Shown: positions 16,934-24,752 of the stretch, piece after piece
Layout: every line of letters begins with the position of its first letter
How positions within the stretch are numbered: the stretch's first letter is position 1
Origin: Bacteroides caecigallinarum
GTDB taxonomy: Bacteria > Bacteroidota > Bacteroidia > Bacteroidales > Bacteroidaceae
DNA length: 33,231 bases
Assembly: GCF_021531075.1 (NCBI RefSeq)
Contig: NZ_JADYTJ010000039.1
Coordinates: 1-33,231 of the forward strand
Direction: 5' to 3'
The notes under the pieces: generated by a model
The model's input: the letters and a program-made list of their open reading frames with translations, nothing else
Told to the model about the DNA's origin: nothing
Databases searched by the model: none
Made by a program: the position numbers and the translations under genes

Positions 16934-17680
16934 TTACATATTCATACCACCATCTACCTGAATAACCTGTCCTGAAACATATGCAGACAAGTCTGAAGCA
17001 AGATACAATGCTGTATTTGCCACATCTTCAGTAGTACCGCCACGGCGCAAAGGAATACGCTTGTTCCATTCAGCCTTAACTTCGTCAGAAAGCTGAGCAG
17101 TCATTTCTGTAATAATGAAACCAGGAGCGATAGCATTTGCACGGATACCGCGAGAACCAAGTTCCTGAGCGATAGATTTAGCAAGACCTATCATACCTGC
17201 CTTAGATGCAGAATAGTTACACTGACCTGCATTTCCGTGTACACCAACTACAGAAGCCATGTTGATGATATTACCACTCTTCTGACGCATCATGATTGGA
17301 GTACAAGCATGGATAAAGTTGAATGCCGATTTCAAGTTTACAGCAATTACTGCATCCCACTGAGCCTCGCTCATACGCATCATAAGTCCGTCTTTTGTAA
17401 TACCAGCGTTGTTCACAAGGATATCGATAGAACCGAATTCTTCTTTAATCTGTTCTACAACCTTTGCAGTATCTTCAAAATTGGCAGCATTCGAAGCATA
17501 ACCTTTAACCTTCACACCCAAAGCTGCAATTTCTTTTTCAGTGTTCAATCCGTTTTCATCAATTACCAAGTCAGTAAATGCAATGTTTGCTCCTTCTGCA
17601 GCAAACTTCAAAGCTATAGCCTTACCAATACCACGTGCAGCACCGGTTACAATAGCTGTTTTTCCTGTTAATAATCCCAT
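16934..17680 (-). CDS. fabG: 3-oxoacyl-[acyl-carrier-protein] reductase FabG
   Basis: 248 residues of the short-chain dehydrogenase family. The NADPH-binding glycine motif is TGAARGIGKA (residues 12-21), with NNAG after DILV. The catalytic Ser...Tyr-x-x-x-Lys is seen in MASVVGVHGNAGQCNYSASKAG, and the C-terminus YVSGQVIQVDGGMNM is typical of FabG. It reduces 3-oxoacyl-ACP to 3-hydroxyacyl-ACP in fatty acid elongation. Common codons suggest good expression. It begins 34 bp after a TetR-type regulator gene on the same strand, with no promoter visible between them, and ends at its own terminator. A related SDR role cannot be excluded, but motif and length fit FabG well. Confidence 0.95.
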   Translation of the reverse strand: MGLLTGKTAIVTGAARGIGKAIALKFAAEGANIAFTDLVIDENGLNTEKEIAALGVKVKGYASNAANFEDTAKVVEQIKEEFGSIDILVNNAGITKDGLMMRMSEAQWDAVIAVNLKSAFNFIHACTPIMMRQKSGNIINMASVVGVHGNAGQCNYSASKAGMIGLAKSIAQELGSRGIRANAIAPGFIITEMTAQLSDEVKAEWNKRIPLRRGGTTEDVANTALYLASDLSAYVSGQVIQVDGGMNM

Positions 17681-17714
17681 AATTATTTTTGTTTAAAAAA
17701 TTATTGCCTTTATT

Positions 17715-18308
17715 TCAATCGTTAGCTTTACATCCTAAAGCTCCATAAACTATTTTCTTGACATATCTCCACGAAGTTTCATCATCCAGTTCCTCTGCTA
17801 TCTGTCCTCTGATAAAAGGAACCTCAATACCTTTTATGCAATAATGCAGAATAGAAGCTGTTATTTCCACATCATCAATATCAAATACTCCGGCATCCTT
17901 ACCTTCCTGAAGAATTTTCCTGAACAGAAGAACCTCCTTTATGTCAAAGTCCTTTCTCTCAGCTTCCACCTTCCATATATCCCTAAAAAAATCTGCCCTC
18001 AAAGTACCATTTCTGAAAACGATAGTCTTTGTTGTTTCCAGATGAGTAAATATGAGTTCCAGTATTTTCTTTTCAGGCGAAATGTTTTTACTTGCCACTT
18101 TATGAAGAGTTTCCGACAGCATCTCTATTTCAGCCTCAACCACAGCCATATATATTTCTTCCTTACTTTTGAAGTAGGTATAGAGAGTTCTACGCCCTTT
18201 CTTGGAAGCAATAGCAATATCATTCATAGTAGTATCCTCAACTCCTTTTTTTGCAAAAAGCTGCCTGGCTACATCCACAAGTTTGGCTCTGGTTTTTAAC
18301 ACTGTCAT
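17715..18308 (-). CDS. TetR/AcrR-family transcriptional regulator
   Basis: 197 residues. The N-terminal helix-turn-helix is VDVARQLFAKKGVEDTTMNDIAIASKKGRRTLYTYFKSKEEIY (about residues 10-52), with the TetR signature T/YxYFxSKEE. The C-terminal part is the usual all-helical ligand and dimer domain, with no recognisable ligand motif. Its promoter overlaps a 27-bp inverted repeat, the expected sign of autorepression. fabG follows 34 bp downstream, so the regulator may control that gene as well, possibly in response to a fatty acid-related ligand (inference). Confidence 0.93.
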   Translation of the reverse strand: MTVLKTRAKLVDVARQLFAKKGVEDTTMNDIAIASKKGRRTLYTYFKSKEEIYMAVVEAEIEMLSETLHKVASKNISPEKKILELIFTHLETTKTIVFRNGTLRADFFRDIWKVEAERKDFDIKEVLLFRKILQEGKDAGVFDIDDVEITASILHYCIKGIEVPFIRGQIAEELDDETSWRYVKKIVYGALGCKAND

Positions 18309-18323
18309 ATTATCTTCATTCTA

Positions 18324-18379
18324 TTGCACACCATATCTATCTGTGTGCAAAAATACATCTTTATATCATATTATACAAA
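18324..18379 (-). promoter_or_regulatory. tetR promoter with palindromic operator
   Basis: Promoter on minus: TTTG (18376-18379), 20 nt, TATTTTTG (18348-18355). The operator candidate is TTGCACAC-N11-GTGTGCAA (18324-18350), perfect 8-bp arms, overlapping the end of the -7 box and the likely start site. The position fits repression by the TetR protein encoded just downstream. Confidence 0.75.
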
Positions 18380-18445
18380 TATACTGTAATTTTTATAATT
18401 CCGATTGACACTTCCCCCTTAATATATCACTATTCAGACCAAAAC

Positions 18446-18511
18446 AAAATGTCCTGTCATTTTAACCAAAACGACAAGGCGTTTCAATCAAAACGACAGG
18501 ACATTTTCTTC
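18446..18511. repeat. Three-unit palindromic array, 22-bp period
   Basis: Units of 18 bp at 18446-18463 (aaaatgtcctgtcatttt), 18468-18485 (aaaacgacaaggcgtttc) and 18490-18507 (aaaacgacaggacatttt), each followed by a 4-bp linker (aacc, aatc, cttc). Each unit has the form AAAA-N10-TTTT or nearly so. Unit 1 is roughly the inverse of unit 3, which gives a perfect 13-bp inverted repeat across the array. It lies 9 bp beyond the tadA stop codon on the minus strand. Confidence 0.85.
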
Positions 18512-18520
18512 AAGTCTCTT

Positions 18521-18955
18521 TTATCTGCGTTTTTTAAAGAAATCTTTCATCAGTTGCCCACATTCGTCGGCCATCACTCCCGACATGACAACTGTTTTAG
18601 GATGAAGAGCATCGGGAGCATATTTCATAAATCCACGTTTTTCGTCCGAGGCTCCATAAACCAGCTTTCCCAGTTGCGACCATGCAATGGCACCGGCACA
18701 CATCACGCAAGGTTCCACTGTGACATACAGCGAACAGTCGTTCAGATACTTTGCTCCCAAAGCATTTTCGGCAGCTGTAATAGCCTGCATCTCGGCATGT
18801 GCCGTAACATCATTTAGCGTTTCTGTCAGGTTATGTGCACGTGCTATTATCCTGTCACGACAAACCACTACGGCTCCCACAGGAACTTCTCCCCTCTCTG
18901 CCGCACGCTCAGCCTCGGCTAGTGCCTGTTTCATATAGAAATTATCGTCTGCCAT
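18521..18955 (-). CDS. tadA: tRNA adenosine(34) deaminase-type nucleoside deaminase
   Basis: 144 residues of the cytidine/deoxycytidylate deaminase superfamily. Zinc is bound by H53 (HAE, with catalytic E55) and by C83 and C86 in PCVMCAGAI. Family members convert A34 to inosine in tRNA-Arg(ACG); the N-terminal MKQALAEAERAAERGEVPVGAVVV and the C-terminal CGQLMKDFFKKRR fit TadA. A guanine deaminase-like role is the main alternative. The start at 18953-18955 lies 2 bp after the stop of the preceding 77-residue gene, so the two are probably translated from one message. A palindromic array follows its stop codon. Confidence 0.9.
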   Translation of the reverse strand: MADDNFYMKQALAEAERAAERGEVPVGAVVVCRDRIIARAHNLTETLNDVTAHAEMQAITAAENALGAKYLNDCSLYVTVEPCVMCAGAIAWSQLGKLVYGASDEKRGFMKYAPDALHPKTVVMSGVMADECGQLMKDFFKKRR

Positions 18956-18957
18956 TA

Positions 18958-19191
18958 CTATCTGCGCATTTCGTGTTCGTTGAAAAGAGTAGGATAATCA
19001 TCGTCCAGCTGTTGATGAATATGTGACAATACTGTTTCGCGAAGCCATCGCGCCTTGTTTGTTATCTTATATTTTTTGAGATAACATTCCACAATGCGGA
19101 TTTCTTCGTCACTCATCAGGCATACCATTCGCTGCTTGCGTGGTGGTACTGACGACGGAACTCTCTTTCTGGTTTTACCTTTAGCTATCAT
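18958..19191 (-). CDS. Small basic protein, possibly ribbon-helix-helix-like
   Basis: 77 residues. A basic N-terminus (KGKTRKRVPSSVPPRKQR) is followed by MVCLMSDEEIRIVECYLKKYKITNKARWLRETVLSHI, which has the strand, helix, turn, helix rhythm of small ribbon-helix-helix or mobilisation-type DNA-binding proteins. The fold is inferred only from pattern. It is the promoter-proximal gene of a two-gene unit with tadA (2-bp gap). Its -7 element lies just 8 nt before the ATG, so the mRNA should be nearly leaderless. Function unknown. Confidence 0.75.
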   Translation of the reverse strand: MIAKGKTRKRVPSSVPPRKQRMVCLMSDEEIRIVECYLKKYKITNKARWLRETVLSHIHQQLDDDYPTLFNEHEMRR

Positions 19192-19199
19192 TCGTGGTG

Positions 19200-19207
19200 C
19201 AAAATTA
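19200..19207 (-). promoter_or_regulatory. -7 element TAATTTTG for the 77-residue gene and tadA
   Basis: Minus-strand TAnnTTTG match ending 8 nt before the ATG at 19189-19191; very short leader expected. Confidence 0.55.
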
Positions 19208-19242
19208 ATCTACTTCCGATTAATTAAGAAAAAATAAATGAG

Positions 19243-19250
19243 TATTTTTG
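19243..19250 (+). promoter_or_regulatory. -7 element TATTTTTG for yraN
   Basis: TAnnTTTG match 14 nt before the ATG at 19265, and inside the longer upstream frame that begins at 19238. It therefore favours the 19265 start. Together with the minus-strand element at 19200-19207 it forms a compact divergent promoter. Confidence 0.55.
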
Positions 19251-19264
19251 CAAAAAATGGCAAA

Positions 19265-19630
19265 ATGGCGAAACATAACACATTAGGAAAGGAAGGAGAA
19301 GATGTTGCCTGCCAGTTTCTTCAGGACAGAGGATATGAAATTCTGGAACGGAACTGGACATGGAGAAAACTTGAACTGGACATTATTGCCAGAAAGGGAA
19401 ACAATCTTATAATAGCCGAAATCAGGACCAGAAGTACAAATATGTATGGAGAACCTGAATATACTGTATCCGACAAGAAAATAAGGAGAATCATCAATGC
19501 GGCAGATGTATATATAAAAAAGAATATGATAGACCTCGACATCAGATTCGATATAATATCTGTAACCGGACACTCCGGCAACTTCCGGATAAATCATATT
19601 GAAGATGCATTTATATCCCCTGTATGGTAA
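19265..19630 (+). CDS. YraN/UPF0102 family endonuclease-like protein
   Basis: 121 residues from the chosen start (MAKHNTLGKEGEDVACQFL). The conserved core is GKxGEDxA...L...GYxILERNW...ELDIIARKGNNLIIAEIRTR. It retains the restriction-endonuclease-like acidic residues (E in GKEGED, D in ELDII, E in IAEIRTR), although the usual VEVK is replaced by AEIR. Cellular function is not established; the fold suggests a nucleic-acid enzyme. The upstream ATG at 19238 is disfavoured because the -7 element lies inside that extension. Its stop overlaps the first possible start of the biotin ligase gene. Confidence 0.88.
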   Translation: MAKHNTLGKEGEDVACQFLQDRGYEILERNWTWRKLELDIIARKGNNLIIAEIRTRSTNMYGEPEYTVSDKKIRRIINAADVYIKKNMIDLDIRFDIISVTGHSGNFRINHIEDAFISPVW

Positions 19631-20394
19631 AAACAACATATAAAATGGAATTTACAATGAATTACCCTGAACCTATATACATTCCACAAACAATATCAAC
19701 GAACGTAAGCCTTGCCGAAATTTGCTCTAAAGGAGATACAGAAAACCTTACATCGGTATATTCGTCTTTCCAGACAGATGGAAGAGGACAACGCGGAAAT
19801 AAATGGGAATCGGAAAACGGCAAGAACCTTCTGTTCAGCTTTGTGGTTTTTCCAAAGGAACTACCGGCCAGAAAACATTTCATTTTGTTGCAGATTACGG
19901 CTCTTGCACTGTTCGACACTTTGTCGGAATATACAGAGGGAATAAGCATAAAATGGCCAAACGACATTTACTGGATGGACAAAAAAATTTGTGGAACCCT
20001 TATAGAAAACGATTTGAGTGGAATGAACATTGAACGCTCCATATCCGGAACGGGAGTAAACCTTAATCAGAAGATTTTCAGGAGTAATGCTCCAAATCCA
20101 GTTTCTTTATCGCAAATAACAGGTCAGGAATATGACATAGAGACTATTCTTCATAAAATCATGGATTCTGCAAGCGTATACTACCAAATGTTCGAAAACG
20201 GCAAAAGCGAGATAATCCGAAAAAAGTATTTTGATGCAATATACAGAAAAGATGGTTTCCATAAATATAAAGATAATAACGGAAATTTCGAAGCTATGAT
20301 AGAGGACATAGAAGAAGATGGACGATTTATTCTGAAAGACAGGGAAGGAAACATAAGAAAATATCTGTTTAAAGAAGTGGAATATATTTTTTAA
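19624..20394 (+). CDS. birA: Biotin--[acetyl-CoA-carboxylase] ligase, short form
   Basis: Up to 256 residues. It contains the biotinoyl-AMP binding segment TDGRGQRGNKWES, then the motif IKWPNDIYWMDKKICGTLIEND and SGTGVNLNQ, the catalytic core of class I biotin protein ligases. There is no N-terminal DNA-binding domain, so this is an enzyme only, not a biotin operon repressor. It attaches biotin to carboxylase carrier proteins via biotinyl-AMP. Starts at 19624, 19645 or 19657 are possible; the last (MNYPEPIYIPQTISTN) looks most like the family start, while the first overlaps yraN by 7 bp. It sits between yraN and a MATE transporter gene on the same strand. Confidence 0.93.
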   Translation: MVKTTYKMEFTMNYPEPIYIPQTISTNVSLAEICSKGDTENLTSVYSSFQTDGRGQRGNKWESENGKNLLFSFVVFPKELPARKHFILLQITALALFDTLSEYTEGISIKWPNDIYWMDKKICGTLIENDLSGMNIERSISGTGVNLNQKIFRSNAPNPVSLSQITGQEYDIETILHKIMDSASVYYQMFENGKSEIIRKKYFDAIYRKDGFHKYKDNNGNFEAMIEDIEEDGRFILKDREGNIRKYLFKEVEYIF

Positions 20395-20431
20395 ATCGAT
20401 AAAGATAATTTCTGAACAACAATACAAAGAT

Positions 20432-21745
20432 ATGAACCAGACAAACAAGGAGATTCTGCAGATAGCCATACCATCTATTATATCTAACATCACTGTGCCA
20501 TTGCTGGGACTGGTTGATGTAACTATTACGGGGCATCTGGGCAATGTGGCATACATAGGTGCCATAGCAGTGGGAGGAATGCTGTTCAATATGATTTACT
20601 GGATTTTCGGTTTCCTTAGAATGGGGACTGGCGGAATGACCTCCCAGGCATACGGAAGCCGGAATGACAACGAATGCAGAAATATACTTCTGCGTTCACT
20701 AGGGATAAGTGTACTGCTGGCAGCTATACTTATAGTGCTGCAAACACTCATTGTAAGCATAGCTTTTCTATTTATTGACACCAGCACAGAAGTAAAGACA
20801 TACGCATCGGAATATTTCCATATATGCATATGGGGAGCACCTGCCGTATTGGGACTGTACAGTTTCACAGGATGGTTTCTTGGAATGCAGAACTCCAGAT
20901 ATCCTATGTTCATAGCCATTACACAGAACGTAATAAACATTGCTGCCAGTCTTTTCTTTGTGAAAGAGATGGGAATGAAAATTGAAGGTGTGGCATACGG
21001 AACTCTGATAGCACAATATGCAGGATTGATTATGGCTATAATCCTAGGACTTAAATATACCAGGAAATATACCTGGAACATATCTGCTGCACAAATATTC
21101 AACAGGAGAAGTATGTCGGTTTTCTTCAAAGTAAACAGAGACATTTTTTTCCGTACCTTGTGTATAGTGGCTGTTACAGTGTTCTTCACATCATCCGGGG
21201 CGGCATACGGAGATACGACACTGGCAGTCAACACGCTTCTGATGCAACTGTTCACAATATTCTCATACATAATGGACGGATTTGCCTATGCAGGCGAAGC
21301 TTTGGTAGGCAAGCATGTAGGCAGCCGCAATAACCATCTTCTCCGGCAAACCGTAAGGCATCTGCTTTATTGGGGAACAGGAGTTGCCGTCTTTTTCACA
21401 TTATTATATAGTATAGGAGGTAAGGATTTCCTGCAACTTCTGACAGACGACATAGATGTGATTAAGAATTCCTCTGAATATTACTACTGGGTACTTGCTA
21501 TACCTTTTGCCGGATTTATGGCTTTCATTCTCGATGGAATATGTATCGGAGCCACAGCCACCGGCATTATGCTACGGTCTATATTTGTGGCATCGGTTGC
21601 ATTTTTCTCTACATATTATATATATGACGGTGCAATGGGCAATCATTCATTATGGATGGCATTCATAATATATCTGTTCGTAAGAGGAAGTGTCCAGGCG
21701 ATACTTACGTACCGTCTTATTCAGTCTGATTTTCGGGCCAGTTGA
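20432..21745 (+). CDS. MATE family efflux transporter (DinF-like)
   Basis: 437 residues with about twelve hydrophobic segments. The N-terminus IAIPSIISNITVPLLGLVDVTITGHLG is the conserved first-helix pattern of MATE transporters of the DinF branch, and RMGTGGMTSQAYGSRN matches the following loop. The symmetric second half begins near residue 230 (RDIFFRTLCIVAVTVFF...). It exports cationic or hydrophobic compounds using a Na+ or H+ gradient (family knowledge); the substrate cannot be told. It is 37 bp downstream of the biotin ligase gene, probably one operon. Its last 29 bp overlap the last codons of the convergent helicase gene. Confidence 0.93.
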   Translation: MNQTNKEILQIAIPSIISNITVPLLGLVDVTITGHLGNVAYIGAIAVGGMLFNMIYWIFGFLRMGTGGMTSQAYGSRNDNECRNILLRSLGISVLLAAILIVLQTLIVSIAFLFIDTSTEVKTYASEYFHICIWGAPAVLGLYSFTGWFLGMQNSRYPMFIAITQNVINIAASLFFVKEMGMKIEGVAYGTLIAQYAGLIMAIILGLKYTRKYTWNISAAQIFNRRSMSVFFKVNRDIFFRTLCIVAVTVFFTSSGAAYGDTTLAVNTLLMQLFTIFSYIMDGFAYAGEALVGKHVGSRNNHLLRQTVRHLLYWGTGVAVFFTLLYSIGGKDFLQLLTDDIDVIKNSSEYYYWVLAIPFAGFMAFILDGICIGATATGIMLRSIFVASVAFFSTYYIYDGAMGNHSLWMAFIIYLFVRGSVQAILTYRLIQSDFRAS

Positions 21746-23135
21746 CCAGATAAAGTTTCTCGCTAGCTCTGGTAATTGCGGTATAGAGCCATCGGTAATA
21801 ATCAGGAGTGAAAGTATCTTCAGTTATATACCCCTGATCTATAAAGATTCTTTTCCACTGTCCACCCTGAGCTTTATGGCAAGTCACTGCATATGCATAC
21901 TTCACCTGGAGTGCATTATAGAAACTGTCTTCTTTAAGTTTCTTCATGCGCTCCCTTTTATTGGTTATGTCCGCATAATCTTCCATAACGGCATTGAACA
22001 GACGGTCGCTGTCTTCTCTAGACAATGACGGATAATCCGAATGAAGCGTATCAAGCAAAATTTTCAATTCGAACTCTATGTCATTATGGTCGGGAAAAGA
22101 AAGCACTACATCTGCAAATCTGAATCCATACATTTCCTGAGTCCTTCTTACACGGCGCACTACAGCAATATCGCCGTTGGCTATAAAATCCATATCCTTA
22201 CAGTCAGCTGTCCAGTGATAGTTATTCTTGGCTATCATAAGTATATCCCCCGAATTCAGTTCGTCCTCTCTGTACAAAATTGTATTTCTGATTCCTTTGT
22301 TGTAAAGATAAGCTCTCTTGTTCGAGCGGCATATTATCATGGTTTCATCCATACCTACTTCACCGTAGGAAGAGTTAATTGCTTCTATAAGCTCGCTTCC
22401 CGGCACAGACAATATATCTTCATAACCTTTGAGCGATAACGCCGGCAGGTCGTAAATATCATCGGCAGCCATTCTGTCGCGTAGCATGGTTGCATTCGAT
22501 AGAATTCCGTTTCTGCCAGAATATCGGATAACCTCTGTCAGAATACACTCCGCAACATCAAGCCCATATCCACATAATACTTCGGCACTTAGAGCCGGAC
22601 TTTCATCTTCACCCACAGGCGGTAACTGAGCGTCGTCACCTATAATTATAAGGCGGCATCCCTGACCAGCATAAACATACTCAATCAAGTCGTCAAGAAG
22701 TCGCCCGCTTCCAAATGACGCTCCCGAAAGTCCGTCATTTGAAATCATGGAAGCTTCATCAACAATAAACAACGTGTTTTTGTGAAGATTGTCGTTCAAT
22801 GAAAAATTATCAAGTTCATTGGAGAATGATTTCTGGCGGTAAATCTTTTTATGAATGGTATAGGCCTGAAAACCTGAATAATGCGAAAAAACCTTTGCAG
22901 CCCTTCCTGTAGAAGCCATCAGTACATACCCCATCCGTAACTCGGACAATGTTTTTACAACTGCTCCAATCAGAGTAGTCTTACCCGTTCCGGCATATCC
23001 TTTTAGTAATAATAAAGTATCATTTTTAGGGTTTGACAAAAAATCTGCTATACATTCCATAGCATTTTCTTGCTCTTCTGTTGGTTGGTAACAAAAATTT
23101 CGCTTAATTTGTTGCGTTAAATAGTTATTTAACAT
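21717..23135 (-). CDS. RecD/UvrD-type superfamily 1 helicase (AAA ATPase)
   Basis: 472 residues from the ATG used here (MLNNYLTQQIKRNF); a frame extending to 23177 adds 14 residues that look like leader. Motifs in order: PTEEQENA, Walker A LKGYAGTGKTTL, motif II FIVDEASMIS, motif III GDDAQLPPVGE and C-terminal motif AVTCHKAQGGQWKRIFID followed by WLYTAITRA. This is the compact RecD-like ATP-dependent helicase common in Bacteroidetes, without RecB/RecC partners. The role in recombination or replication repair is inferred. It is convergent with, and overlaps by 29 bp, the MATE gene. Confidence 0.92.
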   Translation of the reverse strand: MLNNYLTQQIKRNFCYQPTEEQENAMECIADFLSNPKNDTLLLLKGYAGTGKTTLIGAVVKTLSELRMGYVLMASTGRAAKVFSHYSGFQAYTIHKKIYRQKSFSNELDNFSLNDNLHKNTLFIVDEASMISNDGLSGASFGSGRLLDDLIEYVYAGQGCRLIIIGDDAQLPPVGEDESPALSAEVLCGYGLDVAECILTEVIRYSGRNGILSNATMLRDRMAADDIYDLPALSLKGYEDILSVPGSELIEAINSSYGEVGMDETMIICRSNKRAYLYNKGIRNTILYREDELNSGDILMIAKNNYHWTADCKDMDFIANGDIAVVRRVRRTQEMYGFRFADVVLSFPDHNDIEFELKILLDTLHSDYPSLSREDSDRLFNAVMEDYADITNKRERMKKLKEDSFYNALQVKYAYAVTCHKAQGGQWKRIFIDQGYITEDTFTPDYYRWLYTAITRASEKLYLVNWPENQTE

Positions 23136-23169
23136 AAAAAGTAGATAAAAAGATTGAGTAATATTTACG

Positions 23170-23196
23170 TTGTTCAAGTTATTTATTCTATTTTTG
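23170..23196 (+). promoter_or_regulatory. Consensus Bacteroidetes promoter for the pseudopilin-like gene
   Basis: TTG (23170-23172), 16 nt, then TATTTTTG (23189-23196); the start codon is 34 bp downstream. It lies between divergent genes and should drive the 23231-25324 unit. Confidence 0.65.
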
Positions 23197-23230
23197 CGCT
23201 ACGAATATAAACTAAAAAAATAATATTATC

Positions 23231-23917
23231 ATGAAAACAGTTATTAATCTTGTTTTAGCAGCCTGCGTTGTAGGTTTGATTTACATCTGCTATGGCAGTG
23301 TAATGGGTCCAATCAATTTTGAAAAAGAAAGAGATTTAAGAGAAAAAGCAATCATTGCTCGTCTTATCGACATACGTAAGGCACAGCAGGAATACCGTAG
23401 TATGCATCAGGGTGCATATACTGCAGACTTCGATACTTTGATTGACTTTGTTAAGACTGCAAAACTTCCATTCATCCTTAAGGTAGGAGCTTTGACAGAT
23501 GCCCAGCTTGAAGCAGGTATGACTGAAAAGAAAGCAATGGCTATCATCAACAAGGCTAAAAAGACAGGTAACTATAAAGAAGTAGAAAAAGAAGGATTGC
23601 AGGACTTCCGTCGTGACACAATGTGGGTGGCTGTACTTGACACAATCTTTACAAAAGGATTTAACCCAGATTCACTTTGTTACGTTCCTTACGGTGATGG
23701 AGCCAAGTTTGAAATGGCTGTACGTAAAGATACTATGAAATCAGGTGCTCCTCTTAACTTGTTCCAAGCACAGGTGGCATACGATGTATATCTGAAAGGT
23801 ATAAACAGCCAGGAACTTGCAAACTTGAAAGACATGCAGTCTAAACTTGGAAAATACTGCGGTTTGAGAGTAGGTGACATTGAACAACCAAACAACAATG
23901 CCGGAAACTGGGAATAA
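23231..23917 (+). CDS. Single-TM pseudopilin-like protein, unknown function
   Basis: 228 residues. One N-terminal membrane helix (about 5-24, NLVLAACVVGLIYICYG) continues into a long amphipathic helix, KAIIARLIDIRKAQQEYRSMHQGAYTADFDTLIDFV. This is the layout of type II secretion and type IV pilins, where the helix is followed by a G-Y-x-x-D-x-x-x-L segment. The prepilin peptidase motif (GFxxxE before the helix) is missing, so it is unlikely to be processed as a true pilin. The remainder is a mixed domain. Codons are those of highly expressed genes (many CGT, AAG, GCT), and the promoter is strong. It is followed after 16 bp by a PilM-like gene. Function unknown. Confidence 0.85.
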   Translation: MKTVINLVLAACVVGLIYICYGSVMGPINFEKERDLREKAIIARLIDIRKAQQEYRSMHQGAYTADFDTLIDFVKTAKLPFILKVGALTDAQLEAGMTEKKAMAIINKAKKTGNYKEVEKEGLQDFRRDTMWVAVLDTIFTKGFNPDSLCYVPYGDGAKFEMAVRKDTMKSGAPLNLFQAQVAYDVYLKGINSQELANLKDMQSKLGKYCGLRVGDIEQPNNNAGNWE

Positions 23918-23933
23918 TCAATCTTATTCATAA

Positions 23934-24752
23934 ATGACAAAAGAATTAGATTTTAATAAATCAAAACAATATACATTATCCATCCGTCTTAGTACGGATG
24001 GATTTTCTTTTTCTATCTATAATCCGATTGCCGGAAATGATTTCTATTTCAGGACATTCCCGACCAACAATCAGCGCTCAATGGCAGCCAATGTAAAAGC
24101 GTTTCTGGCTGCAACCGAAGAGTTGACACACCAATACAAACAAACCAATATCCTCATACATTCACAGCGATACACTATAGTGCCACTTGACATATTTGAA
24201 GAAGAATATATGGAAGATATATTTTATCAGAATGTCAGAGGCAAAAGAAATGAGATAGTGATGTGCAACATACTAAGCAGCAGTAACTCTGTCATCATTT
24301 TCTCTATAGACAAGCTGACACATGTATTTCTTTCCGAACATTTCCCGGGAGCAAGATTTTTTTCTTCAATCAGCCCACTAATAGAATACTTCACTATTAA
24401 AAGCAAATTAGGTAATAACCGTAAATTATACGCCAATATAAATAACGGAAGTACAGATATAGTTTTATTAGACAAAGGAAAACTTATACTTGTAAATACA
24501 TTCCTCACTACATCATATAAAGATATAAACTACTTCATATTAAATATCTGGCAACAAATCGGTTATAATCAGGAGACGGATGAACTACACATATCAGGCT
24601 CAGGATTGGTAATGAATACGATAAAACCAGAACTGGAGAAATATATAAGACATATTTACAGTATAAATCCGAAATCAGAATTCAACAACTCTGAAATTAA
24701 TAAGATACAAGAAATTCCATTTGATATACAATCATTGATATTATGCGAGTAA
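23934..24752 (+). CDS. DUF3822 protein with actin/PilM-like fold pattern
   Basis: 272 residues, cytoplasmic, no signal peptide. I recognise the Bacteroidetes DUF3822 type. The second half, LYANINNGSTDIVLLDKGKL, then VNTFLTTSYKDINYFILNIWQQIGY, then LHISGSG, follows the pattern of PilM/FtsA-class ASKHA proteins: a phosphate-binding strand-turn, then the adenosine-motif glycine pair. The catalytic Asp normally preceding the turn is Asn here, so ATPase activity is uncertain. It is 16 bp after the pseudopilin-like gene, and its stop overlaps the rsmD start by 10 bp. Translational coupling of all three is likely. Role unknown. Confidence 0.82.
   Translation: MTKELDFNKSKQYTLSIRLSTDGFSFSIYNPIAGNDFYFRTFPTNNQRSMAANVKAFLAATEELTHQYKQTNILIHSQRYTIVPLDIFEEEYMEDIFYQNVRGKRNEIVMCNILSSSNSVIIFSIDKLTHVFLSEHFPGARFFSSISPLIEYFTIKSKLGNNRKLYANINNGSTDIVLLDKGKLILVNTFLTTSYKDINYFILNIWQQIGYNQETDELHISGSGLVMNTIKPELEKYIRHIYSINPKSEFNNSEINKIQEIPFDIQSLILCE

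Noticed and set aside
20596..21270. Minus-strand frame of 224 codons
   Set aside because: Antisense to the MATE transporter; its hydrophobic look is the mirror of membrane-helix codons.
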